Assembly: GCA_045617105.1 (NCBI GenBank)
Contig: JAZLHW010000059.1
Coordinates: forward strand, 1 to 44,503
Reading direction: 5' to 3'
Source: CALELM01 sp045617105
GTDB lineage: Bacteria > Bacillota > Negativicutes > Selenomonadales > Selenomonadaceae
Length of the DNA stretch: 44,503 nucleotides
The notes below the pieces were generated by a model. The model was given only the letters and a program-made list of their open reading frames with translations. It ran no database searches and had not been told where the DNA came from. The position numbers were made by a program, and so were the translations under genes. Positions within the stretch are counted from its first letter, which is position 1, and each line of letters begins with the position of its first letter. Positions 26,761-34,591 of this stretch are shown here, one piece after another.

Positions 26761-27225
26761 TTATCTCCCGTCCCCCATTGTCAACCTCTCCATTTTTTCC
26801 ATGACAGAAGGAACACTGTCCTTGGGCTTTACAACAACAAGAATATTATCATCGCCCGCTACCGTACCGATCACTTCCGGCCACTTGGAATGATCGATGG
26901 CAGCCGCTACCGCATTAGCCGTGCCGGGAAGCGTTTTTACCACAATAATGTTCTCACTGTAATCCAACCCTGTGACAGAATCCTGAAACAGCCTTGCCAT
27001 ACGATTCGGGGTAAATATCAGCTTGTTTTCTATAGGCGCAGCATAACGATACCGTCCATCTCCGATAGGAACCTTGATGAGCATCAGTTCCTTAATATCA
27101 CGAGAAACCGTTGCCTGCGTTACTGCAATATGCCTTTTTTTTAACGCTGCGGAAAGGTCTTCCTGCGTTTCAATCACTTCATGTTCTATAATATCCTTTA
27201 TTTTTGCATGACGAGCTAATTTCAT
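26761..27225 (-). CDS. argR: Arginine repressor ArgR/AhrC
   Basis: 154 residues. The N-terminal winged helix (KLARHAKIKDIIEHEVIETQ, then TQATVSRDIKELMLIKVP) binds ARG boxes; the C-terminal domain (VIGTVAGDDNILVVV) binds arginine and forms the hexamer. It controls arginine synthesis and breakdown, though no arginine genes are in this window. It lies 27 bases after nadK and 4 bases before recN, so it is cotranscribed with them. Confidence 0.96.
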   Translation of the reverse strand: MKLARHAKIKDIIEHEVIETQEDLSAALKKRHIAVTQATVSRDIKELMLIKVPIGDGRYRYAAPIENKLIFTPNRMARLFQDSVTGLDYSENIIVVKTLPGTANAVAAAIDHSKWPEVIGTVAGDDNILVVVKPKDSVPSVMEKMERLTMGDGR

Positions 27226-27252
27226 ATTTTCACCCTCTACCGCAAAATAAGA

Positions 27253-28104
27253 TTAGTTTCCCAAGAATTTCGTCCGAAGAATCTTGTAATAATCTTTGTC
27301 TTCAAATTTAACGATTTTCGCCTTGACAGAAGATTTCCTGACAACGACTTCATCTCCCGGAAGCAGCCGAAAACTTTCTTGCCCATCAAACGTAACAATA
27401 ATGTCCTGATGCATGGACGCTATATGCAAGTGTATCACATCTTTTTCGCTGACCACCAAAGGCCTGATATTAAAAGAATGTGCGCAAATGGGAGTGATCA
27501 AAAGTGCCTGTACTGTCGGGTGCATAATAGGACCGCCTGCAGAAAGTGAATATGCCGTAGAACCTGTGGGAGAAGATACAATGATTCCATCTGCCTGATA
27601 ATCGATCAGCCTAGTATTATTGATACTAAGCCCTAAATGAAGCATACGGGCAACACCGCCCTTGCTGATAACCACATCATTGATGGCATTCCCCAAAAAA
27701 TGCTTCTCTCCATCTTCGCTTTGAACAAATCCCGAAAGCAGCAGCCTAGCTTCAATAAAATAATCCCCAGATAAAATTTTTGCCAGCTTCTTCTCCAGCT
27801 CATTCAATTCGATATCTGCCATAAAGCCGAGGGTTCCAATATTGATACCGCAGACAGGGACTCCTCGACGCCCCAGCCTTCTGCACACACCGAGCAGCGT
27901 TCCGTCTCCGCCGATGCTTAATGCCATATCCATAGGCATTTGTTCTATCTCCTCTTGCCCAAGAGACTCGTATCCAAAAAAAATAGCTTCATCCATGGGA
28001 AGAAGAAGTTCCACATTTTTATTTTTGCAAAACGCAACAATACGTTTCAAGACAATATCCGCATGCTCTTTGTTCATGTTTGGGAATATCCCTAATCTCA
28101 TCAT
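27253..28104 (-). CDS. nadK: NAD kinase
   Basis: About 283 residues. It phosphorylates NAD to NADP in the cytoplasm. SIGGDGTLLGVCRRLG is the GGDG nucleotide motif; NAINDVVISKGG, the SPTGSTAYSLSAGGPI segment and a C-terminal beta-rich region (VTFDGQESFRL) are typical. The frame opens at 28134 within tlyA, but ATG at 28104 lies nine bases after AGGGGA and gives MMRLGIFPNMNKEH, the usual family start. Confidence 0.95.
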   Translation of the reverse strand: MMRLGIFPNMNKEHADIVLKRIVAFCKNKNVELLLPMDEAIFFGYESLGQEEIEQMPMDMALSIGGDGTLLGVCRRLGRRGVPVCGINIGTLGFMADIELNELEKKLAKILSGDYFIEARLLLSGFVQSEDGEKHFLGNAINDVVISKGGVARMLHLGLSINNTRLIDYQADGIIVSSPTGSTAYSLSAGGPIMHPTVQALLITPICAHSFNIRPLVVSEKDVIHLHIASMHQDIIVTFDGQESFRLLPGDEVVVRKSSVKAKIVKFEDKDYYKILRTKFLGN

Positions 28105-28117
28105 AAAACCAGTTCCC

Positions 28118-28924
28118 CTAATCCAGCTTTTCATGTGCTTCCTTGACGATCTGCAAGCTCAATTCATCAGTCATATTATCTTCAAGAGACAAATCTTTAG
28201 AAAGACGTATCAAATATTCGATGTTCCCTTCCGGTCCTTTAACGGGGGAATAAGTCAAGGCAGTTGGAACAAAACCTTCCTGACGGCTAAAGCCAATGAT
28301 ATTGCTGACGACCTCTCTATGGACTTCAGGATCGTGTACCACGCCTTTTTTTCCTATTTTTTCACGGCCTGCCTCAAATTGCGGCTTGATAAGTGCAACG
28401 ATCTCTCCCTTTTCATGCAAAAGGTTCTTTACCACAGAAAGAACCTTTGTCAAAGAAATAAAGGCAACATCAATAGAGGCAAAATCCAAAACATCACCCA
28501 GCATATCAGGTGTCACATGCCGTATATTCGTCCGTTCCATGTTAATGACTCGTTCATCTGTACGCAATTTCCATGCAAGCTGTCCATAACCGACATCAAT
28601 AGCGTAAACCTTGCAAGCTCCGTTTTGAAGCATACAATCCGAAAAACCGCCCGTAGATGCACCGATATCAGCGGCGATCTTTCCTTCAAGCGAAATCTCA
28701 AACTCCTCGATTGCTTTTGCAAGCTTCAATCCTCCGCGGCTCACATAAGGGATATCCTCACCCAAAAGGCGAAGCTCTGCATCAGATTTTACTGTGGTAC
28801 CAGCCTTATCTATTTTTTGGCCATTAACCAAGACCTGCCCTGCCATAATAATTCTTTTTGCACGTTCCCTGCTTTGCACAAAGCCACGTTCCACAAGAAG
28901 TATATCCAGCCGTTCCTTTGCCAT
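28118..28924 (-). CDS. tlyA: TlyA-family rRNA 2'-O-methyltransferase
   Basis: About 268 residues. An S4 RNA-binding domain at the start (RLDILLVERGFVQSRERAKR, VLVNGQKI) is followed by an FtsJ-like methyltransferase with SAM loop ADIGASTGGFSDCML. The family methylates ribose in 16S and/or 23S rRNA; older names call it hemolysin A. The ATG at 28924 has GAGGA nine bases upstream; the frame opens 12 codons earlier. It leads the tlyA-nadK-argR-recN cluster, commonly preceded by xse/isp genes that are not here. Confidence 0.94.
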   Translation of the reverse strand: MAKERLDILLVERGFVQSRERAKRIIMAGQVLVNGQKIDKAGTTVKSDAELRLLGEDIPYVSRGGLKLAKAIEEFEISLEGKIAADIGASTGGFSDCMLQNGACKVYAIDVGYGQLAWKLRTDERVINMERTNIRHVTPDMLGDVLDFASIDVAFISLTKVLSVVKNLLHEKGEIVALIKPQFEAGREKIGKKGVVHDPEVHREVVSNIIGFSRQEGFVPTALTYSPVKGPEGNIEYLIRLSKDLSLEDNMTDELSLQIVKEAHEKLD

Positions 28925-28980
28925 TCCGTAACCGTCCTCATCATTCTTATCGTAATGCAATTCTGCTCAAAACTAACCTA

Positions 28981-28989
28981 AATTATATC
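28981..28989 (-). promoter_or_regulatory. Extended -10 promoter for the tlyA cluster
   Basis: In the minus direction TGATATAAT is a perfect extended -10 element (TGnTATAAT), about 60 bases upstream of the tlyA start. The -35 match is poor, as is common with extended -10 promoters. This and the next entry account for most of the 28925-29247 intergenic stretch. Confidence 0.6.
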
Positions 28990-29055
28990 ATAATTTTCAT
29001 AGAACTGCACCTTATCCAAATCACTGTCTCTCGCTTTTCAAATTTTTCTGACTCT

Positions 29056-29084
29056 ATCATACAATCTAATTTTCCAAAACTCAA
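29056..29084 (-). promoter_or_regulatory. Second possible promoter upstream of tlyA
   Basis: TTGAGT, a 17-base spacer and TATGAT lie on the minus strand between the fabK terminator and the extended -10 site. If used, the tlyA leader would be about 125 bases. Confidence 0.4.
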
Positions 29085-29103
29085 GAAAGTGCTTTTAGTC
29101 AAA

Positions 29104-29151
29104 AAAATATCGTACAAGACTTGCAAAAGCAAGACACTTGCACGATATTTT
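29104..29151 (-). terminator. Terminator downstream of fabK
   Basis: A 10-bp outer stem (AAAATATCGT with ACGATATTTT), then CAAG/CTTG and CTTGC/GCAAG around an AAAA loop, followed in the minus direction by a run of seven T. It lies about 95 bases after the fabK stop. It has T-runs in both directions, but only the minus one has genes to stop. Confidence 0.88.
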
Positions 29152-29247
29152 CCAAATAACAATACCAAAAGATTCCCAACTTCAATTTGCTATTGCAAGT
29201 TATGAAAAGATTTTTTACATTTGGGAAAGCTTTTGAAGCAAAACACA

Positions 29248-30204
29248 CTACGCTCTTATACTCTCACCTATGTTGGAAGCATTCGACAATGCCTGTCTAG
29301 CTTCTTCCATGATATTCCGAAGGATTTCCTGTACTGGCTCTATCTTTTTCAGCGGCAGCAGGCTTTGTCCTGCCTGCATCATGCCGTTCTCTGTATCGCC
29401 GTCCACTGCCGCCAGTTTGTTCGTGCCGGTTGCCTTCGCAAGCAATTCTTCCTTGCTTGTCTTGCCGGAATATTCCAGTGCGATAAATTCCTCTGAAAAC
29501 CTGTTTCGGATACCACGCACGGCACCGCCAATGGTCAAGCCCGTCACAATAGTATCCGTGTCGATTGCCTCAATCAGCTTTTGCTTCATATTGCAATGCA
29601 CGTTACATTCCTCTGCAACAAGGAATCTCGTGCCCATCTGCACACCTGCGGCTCCCATGAGAAGCGCCGCCGCCAGCCCTCGTCCATCAGCGAAGCCTCC
29701 TGCCATAATAACAGGAATCTTTACCTCCGGAATCACCTGCGTCATCAATGCCATCGTCGTCAAGACACCAATATGCCCGCCAGCTTCCATGCCTTCCACG
29801 ACCATAGCATCTGCGCCCTTTGCTTCTACCCTTTTTGCAAGCTTCACATTTGGAATTACGGGTATCACCTTGATTCCAGCGGCATGAAGCTTCTCAAAAT
29901 ACGGTACAGGATTCCCTGCACCCAAGGTCACAAATGTCGGCTTTTCCTCGCAAATAACATCGACGATTTCTTCTTTGTTCGGTGCCATCAGCATAATATT
30001 AACGCCAAACGGCTGGCTCGTCAGTGTCTTGCAGCGGCGAATCTCCGCCTGCACATATTCCGTTGACCTTCCTCCGGCAGAAATAATGCCAGCACCTCCA
30101 GCGTTAGAAACTGCCGCCGCCAGATCTGCATCGGAAATCCATGCCATTCCTCCCTGAATGATCGGGTAGCGGATTCCCAAAAGCTCCGTAAGCCTTGTCC
30201 CCAT
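29248..30204 (-). CDS. fabK: Enoyl-ACP reductase FabK (nitronate monooxygenase-like flavoprotein)
   Basis: 318 residues. An FMN TIM-barrel: YPIIQGGMAWISDADLAAAV, GAGIISAGG, FGVNIMLM, VVEGMEAGGHIG (the catalytic His region), MAGGFADGRGLAAALLMGA and GTRFLVAEEC. These fit FabK, which reduces the enoyl-ACP double bond in fatty acid synthesis; nitronate monooxygenase is the close alternative, but length and motifs favour FabK. ATG 30204 follows GAGGAGG. It stands alone between two terminators, away from other fab genes. Confidence 0.88.
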   Translation of the reverse strand: MGTRLTELLGIRYPIIQGGMAWISDADLAAAVSNAGGAGIISAGGRSTEYVQAEIRRCKTLTSQPFGVNIMLMAPNKEEIVDVICEEKPTFVTLGAGNPVPYFEKLHAAGIKVIPVIPNVKLAKRVEAKGADAMVVEGMEAGGHIGVLTTMALMTQVIPEVKIPVIMAGGFADGRGLAAALLMGAAGVQMGTRFLVAEECNVHCNMKQKLIEAIDTDTIVTGLTIGGAVRGIRNRFSEEFIALEYSGKTSKEELLAKATGTNKLAAVDGDTENGMMQAGQSLLPLKKIEPVQEILRNIMEEARQALSNASNIGESIRA

Positions 30205-30288
30205 ATAAAATCCTCCTCTTGCTCCCTGCTCGCTTTTCCGTCATGTTTCACAAAAAATGCTTAAAAAGAGCCTCCATATCCCCCACAC

Positions 30289-30310
30289 TTTTTGTTTCAT
30301 CTGACAAAAA
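30289..30310. promoter_or_regulatory. Inverted repeat upstream of fabK
   Basis: TTTTTGT (30289-30295) and ACAAAAA (30304-30310) form a 7-bp inverted repeat with an 8-base gap, about 85 bases upstream of fabK. It could be an operator. The rest of 30205-30357 shows no other clear signal. Confidence 0.3.
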
Positions 30311-30357
30311 ACGAAGCAATCCGAATATATCGTATTTTTAGAAGTTGTCTAAAAAAA

Positions 30358-30381
30358 GAGAGTGCTCCATCAAGCACTCTC
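30358..30381 (-). terminator. Strong terminator of the propionate block
   Basis: A perfect 9-bp stem GAGAGTGCT/AGCACTCTC with a 6-base loop, followed in the minus direction by seven T. It begins 21 bases after the biotin carrier stop codon. Confidence 0.95.
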
Positions 30382-30402
30382 CCAAAAACTGCCCAGCAGA
30401 AA

Positions 30403-30780
30403 TTAACTGATAATTACAAGGGCATCGCCATTCTTTACTGCCTGACCTGCAGCAACATTGATTGCCTTGACCGTACCAGCAGCATCTGCCACAATTTCAT
30501 TCTGCATCTTCATTGCTTCGAGAATGAGCAGAACATCTCCCTGCTGAACTGCCTGACCTTCCGATGCTACAAGCTTCACGATCTTTCCAGGCATCGGAGC
30601 ATCAATGGAATGCTCACCTGCAGCAGCCGCAACAGCAGCCTTAGCAGGAGCCGCAGGTGCTGCTGCCTTTGGTGCAGGAGGTGCAGCCTTCGGAGCTGGT
30701 GCCTTCGGAGCCGCAGCCTTTACTTCTTCAACTTCAACTTCATAAGCAGTGCCATTTACAGTGATATTGAACTTTTTCAT
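30403..30780 (-). CDS. mmdC: Methylmalonyl-CoA decarboxylase biotin carrier (gamma) subunit
   Basis: 125 residues from an ATG with GGAGG eight bases upstream. The first 20 residues are ordered, residues 21-54 are an Ala-Pro-Lys hinge, and the rest is a biotinyl domain with EAMKMQN, Lys91 being the biotinylation site. It carries the carboxyl group taken from methylmalonyl-CoA by MmdA to the membrane subunit. It is the last gene of the block. A pyruvate or oxaloacetate enzyme carrier would look alike; the neighbours decide for MmdC. Confidence 0.93.
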   Translation of the reverse strand: MKKFNITVNGTAYEVEVEEVKAAAPKAPAPKAAPPAPKAAAPAAPAKAAVAAAAGEHSIDAPMPGKIVKLVASEGQAVQQGDVLLILEAMKMQNEIVADAAGTVKAINVAAGQAVKNGDALVIIS

Positions 30781-30823
30781 CGAAAATTCCTCCACTTTCA
30801 AATTCCAATACTTTATCAACAGA

Positions 30824-30961
30824 TCAACGACTCATGCGAGCGGCCTGTGCCCAAGCTACGCTCGGCTTAATCTTGACGGCAATAACTTGATTGCCCATCA
30901 TTTGCTGAACCGCAGCAGTGATCGCTGCCACAACCTCAGGCTTGATTGTCTTGTCACTCAT
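30824..30961 (-). CDS. Small subunit-like protein of methylmalonyl-CoA decarboxylase (45 residues)
   Basis: ATG at 30961 with GGGAGGG seven bases upstream, TGA at 30824. The protein opens MSDKTIKPEVVAAITAAVQQ and ends VAWAQAARMSR. The position between mmdA and mmdC and the W-A-x-A-A-R-like end match the short epsilon subunit (MmdE) described for Veillonella, which stabilises the complex; that assignment rests on recollection and context. It lies 18 bases after mmdA and 43 before mmdC, so it is in the operon. It is easily missed because of its size. Confidence 0.75.
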   Translation of the reverse strand: MSDKTIKPEVVAAITAAVQQMMGNQVIAVKIKPSVAWAQAARMSR

Positions 30962-30978
30962 GACCAAACCCTCCCAAA

Positions 30979-32508
30979 TTACAATGGAATATTTCCATGC
31001 TTCTTTGCGGGAGCGACCTCACGCTTGCTCGCAAGCGCATTCAGTGCCGTAATGATACGAGGACGCGTCTCGCTTGGCTCAATAACCATATCAACGTAAC
31101 CGCGTTCCGCTGCTTTATATGGAGTAGCAAACTCATCTACATACTCCGCCGTCTTTGCATCTTTGTCCGGATCCTTGCGGAAAATAATATTTGCCGCACC
31201 AGCAGGTCCCATAACCGCAATCTCAGAAGTCGGCCATGCCATAACCTGATCCGCGCCAAGCTCACGGCAGCACATAGCAATATAAGAACCACCATATGCC
31301 TTGCGCGTAATTACCGTAACCTTCGGAACCGTTGCCTCACTGTATGCATACAGCATCTTTGCACCATGACGTATGATACCCGTATGTTCCTGATTTACAC
31401 CCGGCAGGAAGCCCGGAACATCAACAAGGTTGACCAACGGGATATTGAACGCATCGCAGAAGCGAATGAAACGAGACGACTTATCTGATGCATCAACATC
31501 CAAACAGCCTGCCATAACACTCGGCTGATTTGCAATAATACCTACGCTGCGGCCATCAAAACGAGCAAAGCAGCAAATGATGTTCGTTGCAAAATGCTCA
31601 TGAACCTCATAGAACTCGCCGTTATCAACCAGTGAACGAATGATATCCTTCATATTGTATGGCGCATTCGGATTATCAGGAATCACCGTATTCAAGCTTT
31701 CATCCTGACGATTCGGATCATCGCCTGTTTCAACAATAGGAGCATCCTCCATATTGTTGCTTGGCAGGAAGGAAAGCAAGTAACGAATCTGCTTTATGCA
31801 ATCATCCTCGTCCTCTGCCGCAAAATGAGCGACACCGCTCTTGGAGTTGTGCGTCATAGCACCGCCCAAAGCCTCCGCAGTTACATCCTCAGCCGTAACG
31901 GACTTGATAACTGCAGGACCTGTGATGAACATCTGGCTCGTATTCTTCACCATATAAATAAAATCCGTAATTGCTGGTGAATAAACGGCACCACCTGCAC
32001 ATGGTCCCATGATGACAGAAATCTGGGGAATTACACCAGAAGCCGCCGTATTGCGATAGAAAATTCCAGCATAGCCGGAAAGTGCATCCACTGCCTCCTG
32101 AATTCGAGCGCCGCCCGAATCATTGATTCCAATGCAAGGAGCTCCCATCTTCATTGCAAGATCCATGACCTTCCAAATCTTATGTGCGTGCTTCTCGCCA
32201 AGAGAACCGCCTTCCACCGTAAAGTCCTGCGCAAATGCGTAAACTAAGCGTCCGTCAACTGTACCGTAACCCGTTACAACACCCTCACCCGGAAGTTCTT
32301 TCTTCTCCTGGCCAAAATTCGTGCAACGATGTTTCATGAACATGTCAAGCTCTACAAAGGTGTTTTCATCAAAGAGCTTTTCCAAACGCTCACGCGCCGT
32401 CATCTTGCCCTTTGCATGCTGTTTCTCGATACGAGATGCACCGCCGCCTTGCATGATATGTTCTTTCTTGGCTTTCATCAATTCAATCTTTTCCTGAACA
32501 GTAGCCAT
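30979..32508 (-). CDS. mmdA: Methylmalonyl-CoA decarboxylase alpha subunit (carboxyltransferase)
   Basis: 509 residues, family length. It moves the carboxyl group from (S)-methylmalonyl-CoA to biotin, giving propionyl-CoA. The crotonase-fold halves carry GINDSGGARIQEAVDALSGY and MGPCAGGAVYSPAITDF in the N-terminal half and VDVPGFLPGVNQEHTGIIRH and AYGGSYIAMC in the C-terminal half. The same fold serves propionyl-CoA carboxylase, but the company of mutase, epimerase, CoA transferase and a small carrier, and the lack of biotin carboxylase, favour the decarboxylase direction. It follows the epimerase gene by 136 bases without a visible terminator. Confidence 0.94.
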   Translation of the reverse strand: MATVQEKIELMKAKKEHIMQGGGASRIEKQHAKGKMTARERLEKLFDENTFVELDMFMKHRCTNFGQEKKELPGEGVVTGYGTVDGRLVYAFAQDFTVEGGSLGEKHAHKIWKVMDLAMKMGAPCIGINDSGGARIQEAVDALSGYAGIFYRNTAASGVIPQISVIMGPCAGGAVYSPAITDFIYMVKNTSQMFITGPAVIKSVTAEDVTAEALGGAMTHNSKSGVAHFAAEDEDDCIKQIRYLLSFLPSNNMEDAPIVETGDDPNRQDESLNTVIPDNPNAPYNMKDIIRSLVDNGEFYEVHEHFATNIICCFARFDGRSVGIIANQPSVMAGCLDVDASDKSSRFIRFCDAFNIPLVNLVDVPGFLPGVNQEHTGIIRHGAKMLYAYSEATVPKVTVITRKAYGGSYIAMCCRELGADQVMAWPTSEIAVMGPAGAANIIFRKDPDKDAKTAEYVDEFATPYKAAERGYVDMVIEPSETRPRIITALNALASKREVAPAKKHGNIPL

Positions 32509-32644
32509 TTCATACCTCCTAAATAGCTAAACACAGCATTCCTTCTTGAAAGTGATATACACCAGCAGGTAATTTGTCCTAAGGAAGTACCCATCCATTG
32601 CTGTATACAGAATCGATCCGTACTGCCCTAGCCGATAAATGCAA

Positions 32645-33058
32645 TCAGTCGCGCTGGCAAAGTTCAAGGAGAACACCATGCGAAGCCTTCGGATGAACGA
32701 AAGCGATCTTTGCTCCGCCTGCACCCTTGCGAGGAGCCTCGTCAATTAAACGGACACCCTTTTCTTTGAGGTCAGCCAAAGCTGCTTCGATATCATCCAC
32801 ACGAAGAGCAATATGCTGAATACCGCCGCGACCGCCGTTCTTCTCAATGAACTTTGCGATAGGGGAAGTCTCATCCGTTGCTGCCAAAAGCTCAATTTCG
32901 CTTCCATTTGGCGTCGGATAGAAGCCAGTCGTAACCTTCTGCTCTGCTACCGTTTCCTCTCCTGTCGTTGCCAGTCCAAGAGTTTCCCAAAAAGAACCTA
33001 CCTCCTTGAGATCTCCCACTGCAATACCAATATGATCTACACCTAAAACCTTGAACAT
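32645..33058 (-). CDS. mce: Methylmalonyl-CoA epimerase
   Basis: 137 residues, one two-module VOC protein. It interconverts (R)- and (S)-methylmalonyl-CoA, joining the mutase to the decarboxylase. Metal ligands are visible: His in VDHIGIAV, His in GIQHIALRVDDI and Glu in GVLLELCQ, with SEIELLAAT between. ATG 33058 is 40 bases after meaB. Confidence 0.95.
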   Translation of the reverse strand: MFKVLGVDHIGIAVGDLKEVGSFWETLGLATTGEETVAEQKVTTGFYPTPNGSEIELLAATDETSPIAKFIEKNGGRGGIQHIALRVDDIEAALADLKEKGVRLIDEAPRKGAGGAKIAFVHPKASHGVLLELCQRD

Positions 33059-33098
33059 ATAAATTACCTCCTACGCTTTAATTTTCTACGGATAGCTG

Positions 33099-34037
33099 TT
33101 ACTTCAGCATTTCCTTCAAAATGCTCTGCACGGTCGTATACGGATCTGTCTCATGGCTGCGGAATTTCTCAACATACCCATCCAAGCGTCCCGTATCGAC
33201 GATCTTGCTCTTGATATACTTGCTGATATCACTGCCAAGGATGTCCAGCATCTCGTCCTTTGCACGCTTCGTGCGACGTTCTGCCAAAATCCCCTTTTCC
33301 GTAATATACTCCCTATGCTTTTGTACATTCGACACAAGTTCGGAAATTCCTTCTCCTTGATTGGCAACAACTTTTTGAATTGGCGGGCGCCAGTCAGTCA
33401 TCAAGCTGTCAAGATCCAGCATCATATTGATTTCACGCACTAGCTTGTCCGCACCGTCCAGATCCGACTTGTTGATCGTAAACAAGTCTCCAATCTCCAA
33501 AATGCCCGCCTTGATTGCCTGAATATCATCCCCCATGCCAGGAATCAGCACGACCATAGTAGTATCAGCAGCCTTGACAATATCCACCTCAGACTGTCCA
33601 ACGCCAACCGTTTCAACAATAATAATGTCCTTGCCAAATGCGTCCATTGCTTTGACAGCATCTGCTGTCTTGTGTGAAAGCCCGCCGAGGCTTCCGCGCG
33701 TACCCATACTGCGGATAAAAACGCCCTCGTCCATGGTCAATGTATTCATGCGGATACGGTCACCTAAAATAGCACCGCCCGTAAACGGACTCGTAGGATC
33801 AACGGCAATAATTCCGACCGTCTTTCCCTGCTTACGATATTCCTTTGCGATTTTGTCCGTCAAGGTGCTTTTTCCTGCTCCCGGAGGACCTGTAATACCA
33901 AGAACATAAGCATGCCCTGTATGAGGATAAAGCTTCGTCATGATCTCCGTTGCTTCCTCATATTCATTTTCAATGGCAGTAATCGCTCTCGAAAGTGCCA
34001 GTCGATTGCCTTTCAAAAGTTCTTCTGCTATATCCAT
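33099..34037 (-). CDS. meaB: Methylmalonyl-CoA mutase-associated GTPase MeaB/ArgK
   Basis: 312 residues. A SIMIBI-class G3E GTPase that guards and reloads the B12 cofactor of the mutase. Walker A is GITGPPGAGKSTLTDKI near residue 50; IIVETVGVGQSEVDIV is the DxxG-like switch with the family Glu, and NKSDLDGA is the base-specificity motif. It comes after a terminator that separates it from the mutase genes, and leads meaB-mce-mmdA. Confidence 0.96.
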   Translation of the reverse strand: MDIAEELLKGNRLALSRAITAIENEYEEATEIMTKLYPHTGHAYVLGITGPPGAGKSTLTDKIAKEYRKQGKTVGIIAVDPTSPFTGGAILGDRIRMNTLTMDEGVFIRSMGTRGSLGGLSHKTADAVKAMDAFGKDIIIVETVGVGQSEVDIVKAADTTMVVLIPGMGDDIQAIKAGILEIGDLFTINKSDLDGADKLVREINMMLDLDSLMTDWRPPIQKVVANQGEGISELVSNVQKHREYITEKGILAERRTKRAKDEMLDILGSDISKYIKSKIVDTGRLDGYVEKFRSHETDPYTTVQSILKEMLK

Positions 34038-34087
34038 TCCTTCACCACCTTTGCAAATGATTCTATAAATTCTCTCTCATGCAAAAA

Positions 34088-34122
34088 ATGGATGACGGCA
34101 GCAGAACGCTGCTGTCACCCAT
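34088..34122 (-). terminator. Terminator inside the propionate block
   Basis: A 15-position stem with one mismatch and one G-T pair (arms 34088-34102 and 34108-34122, loop AGAAC), followed in the minus direction by TTTTTTGC. It lies between the B12 subunit gene and meaB, so the mutase genes can be expressed above meaB-mce-mmd. Confidence 0.85.
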
Positions 34123-34148
34123 CACTTGCCAACTATTTCAGCCTGAAA

Positions 34149-34544
34149 TCAAAGCTTCACGTTTGCCTTGATGAACTCGACAGTACTAGAGGTCGGAGTA
34201 CCAGGCGTAAACACCTCAGCAATCCCAGCTTCCTTGAGTGCAGGAATATCACTCTCAGGAATTACGCCGCCACCGATAATCAACACATCCTTCAATCCCT
34301 TTTCACGAACGAGCTTTACAACAGCTGGGAAAAGATGCGGATGCGCACCCGACAAAATAGAGAGTGCAACAACGTTGACATCCTCCTGAAGAGCAGCCTC
34401 AGCGATCTGCTCCGGAGTCTGGCGAAGACCTGTATAAATAACCTCAAAACCAGCATCACGCAAAGCACGCGCAACTACCTTGGCACCGCGATCATGACCA
34501 TCCAAACCTGGTTTTGCAACTAATACCCTGATTTTCTTTTCCAT
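34149..34544 (-). CDS. Methylmalonyl-CoA mutase, B12-binding subunit
   Basis: 131 residues from the ATG at 34544, nine bases after GGAGGG. A stand-alone cobalamin domain: GLDGHDRGA contains the DxHxxG motif whose His replaces the lower ligand of B12 (His17 in this numbering); SILSGAH and IGGGVIPESDI complete the binding pocket. In most bacteria this domain is the C-terminus of the large chain; here it is a separate gene 47 bases after the catalytic subunit. It needs MeaB for upkeep. Confidence 0.94.
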   Translation of the reverse strand: MEKKIRVLVAKPGLDGHDRGAKVVARALRDAGFEVIYTGLRQTPEQIAEAALQEDVNVVALSILSGAHPHLFPAVVKLVREKGLKDVLIIGGGVIPESDIPALKEAGIAEVFTPGTPTSSTVEFIKANVKL

Positions 34545-34591
34545 TTTCAAAATCCCTCCAAGATTGATTCAGATACGAAAGAAATCATAAA

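Noticed and set aside
28858..29205. Plus-strand ORF over the tlyA promoter region
   Set aside because: It crosses the tlyA promoter and the fabK terminator, has no ribosome site, and overlaps the start of tlyA.
32527..32745. Minus-strand 72-codon ORF between mce and mmdA
   Set aside because: It overlaps the end of mce in another frame and lacks a ribosome site and protein-like composition.
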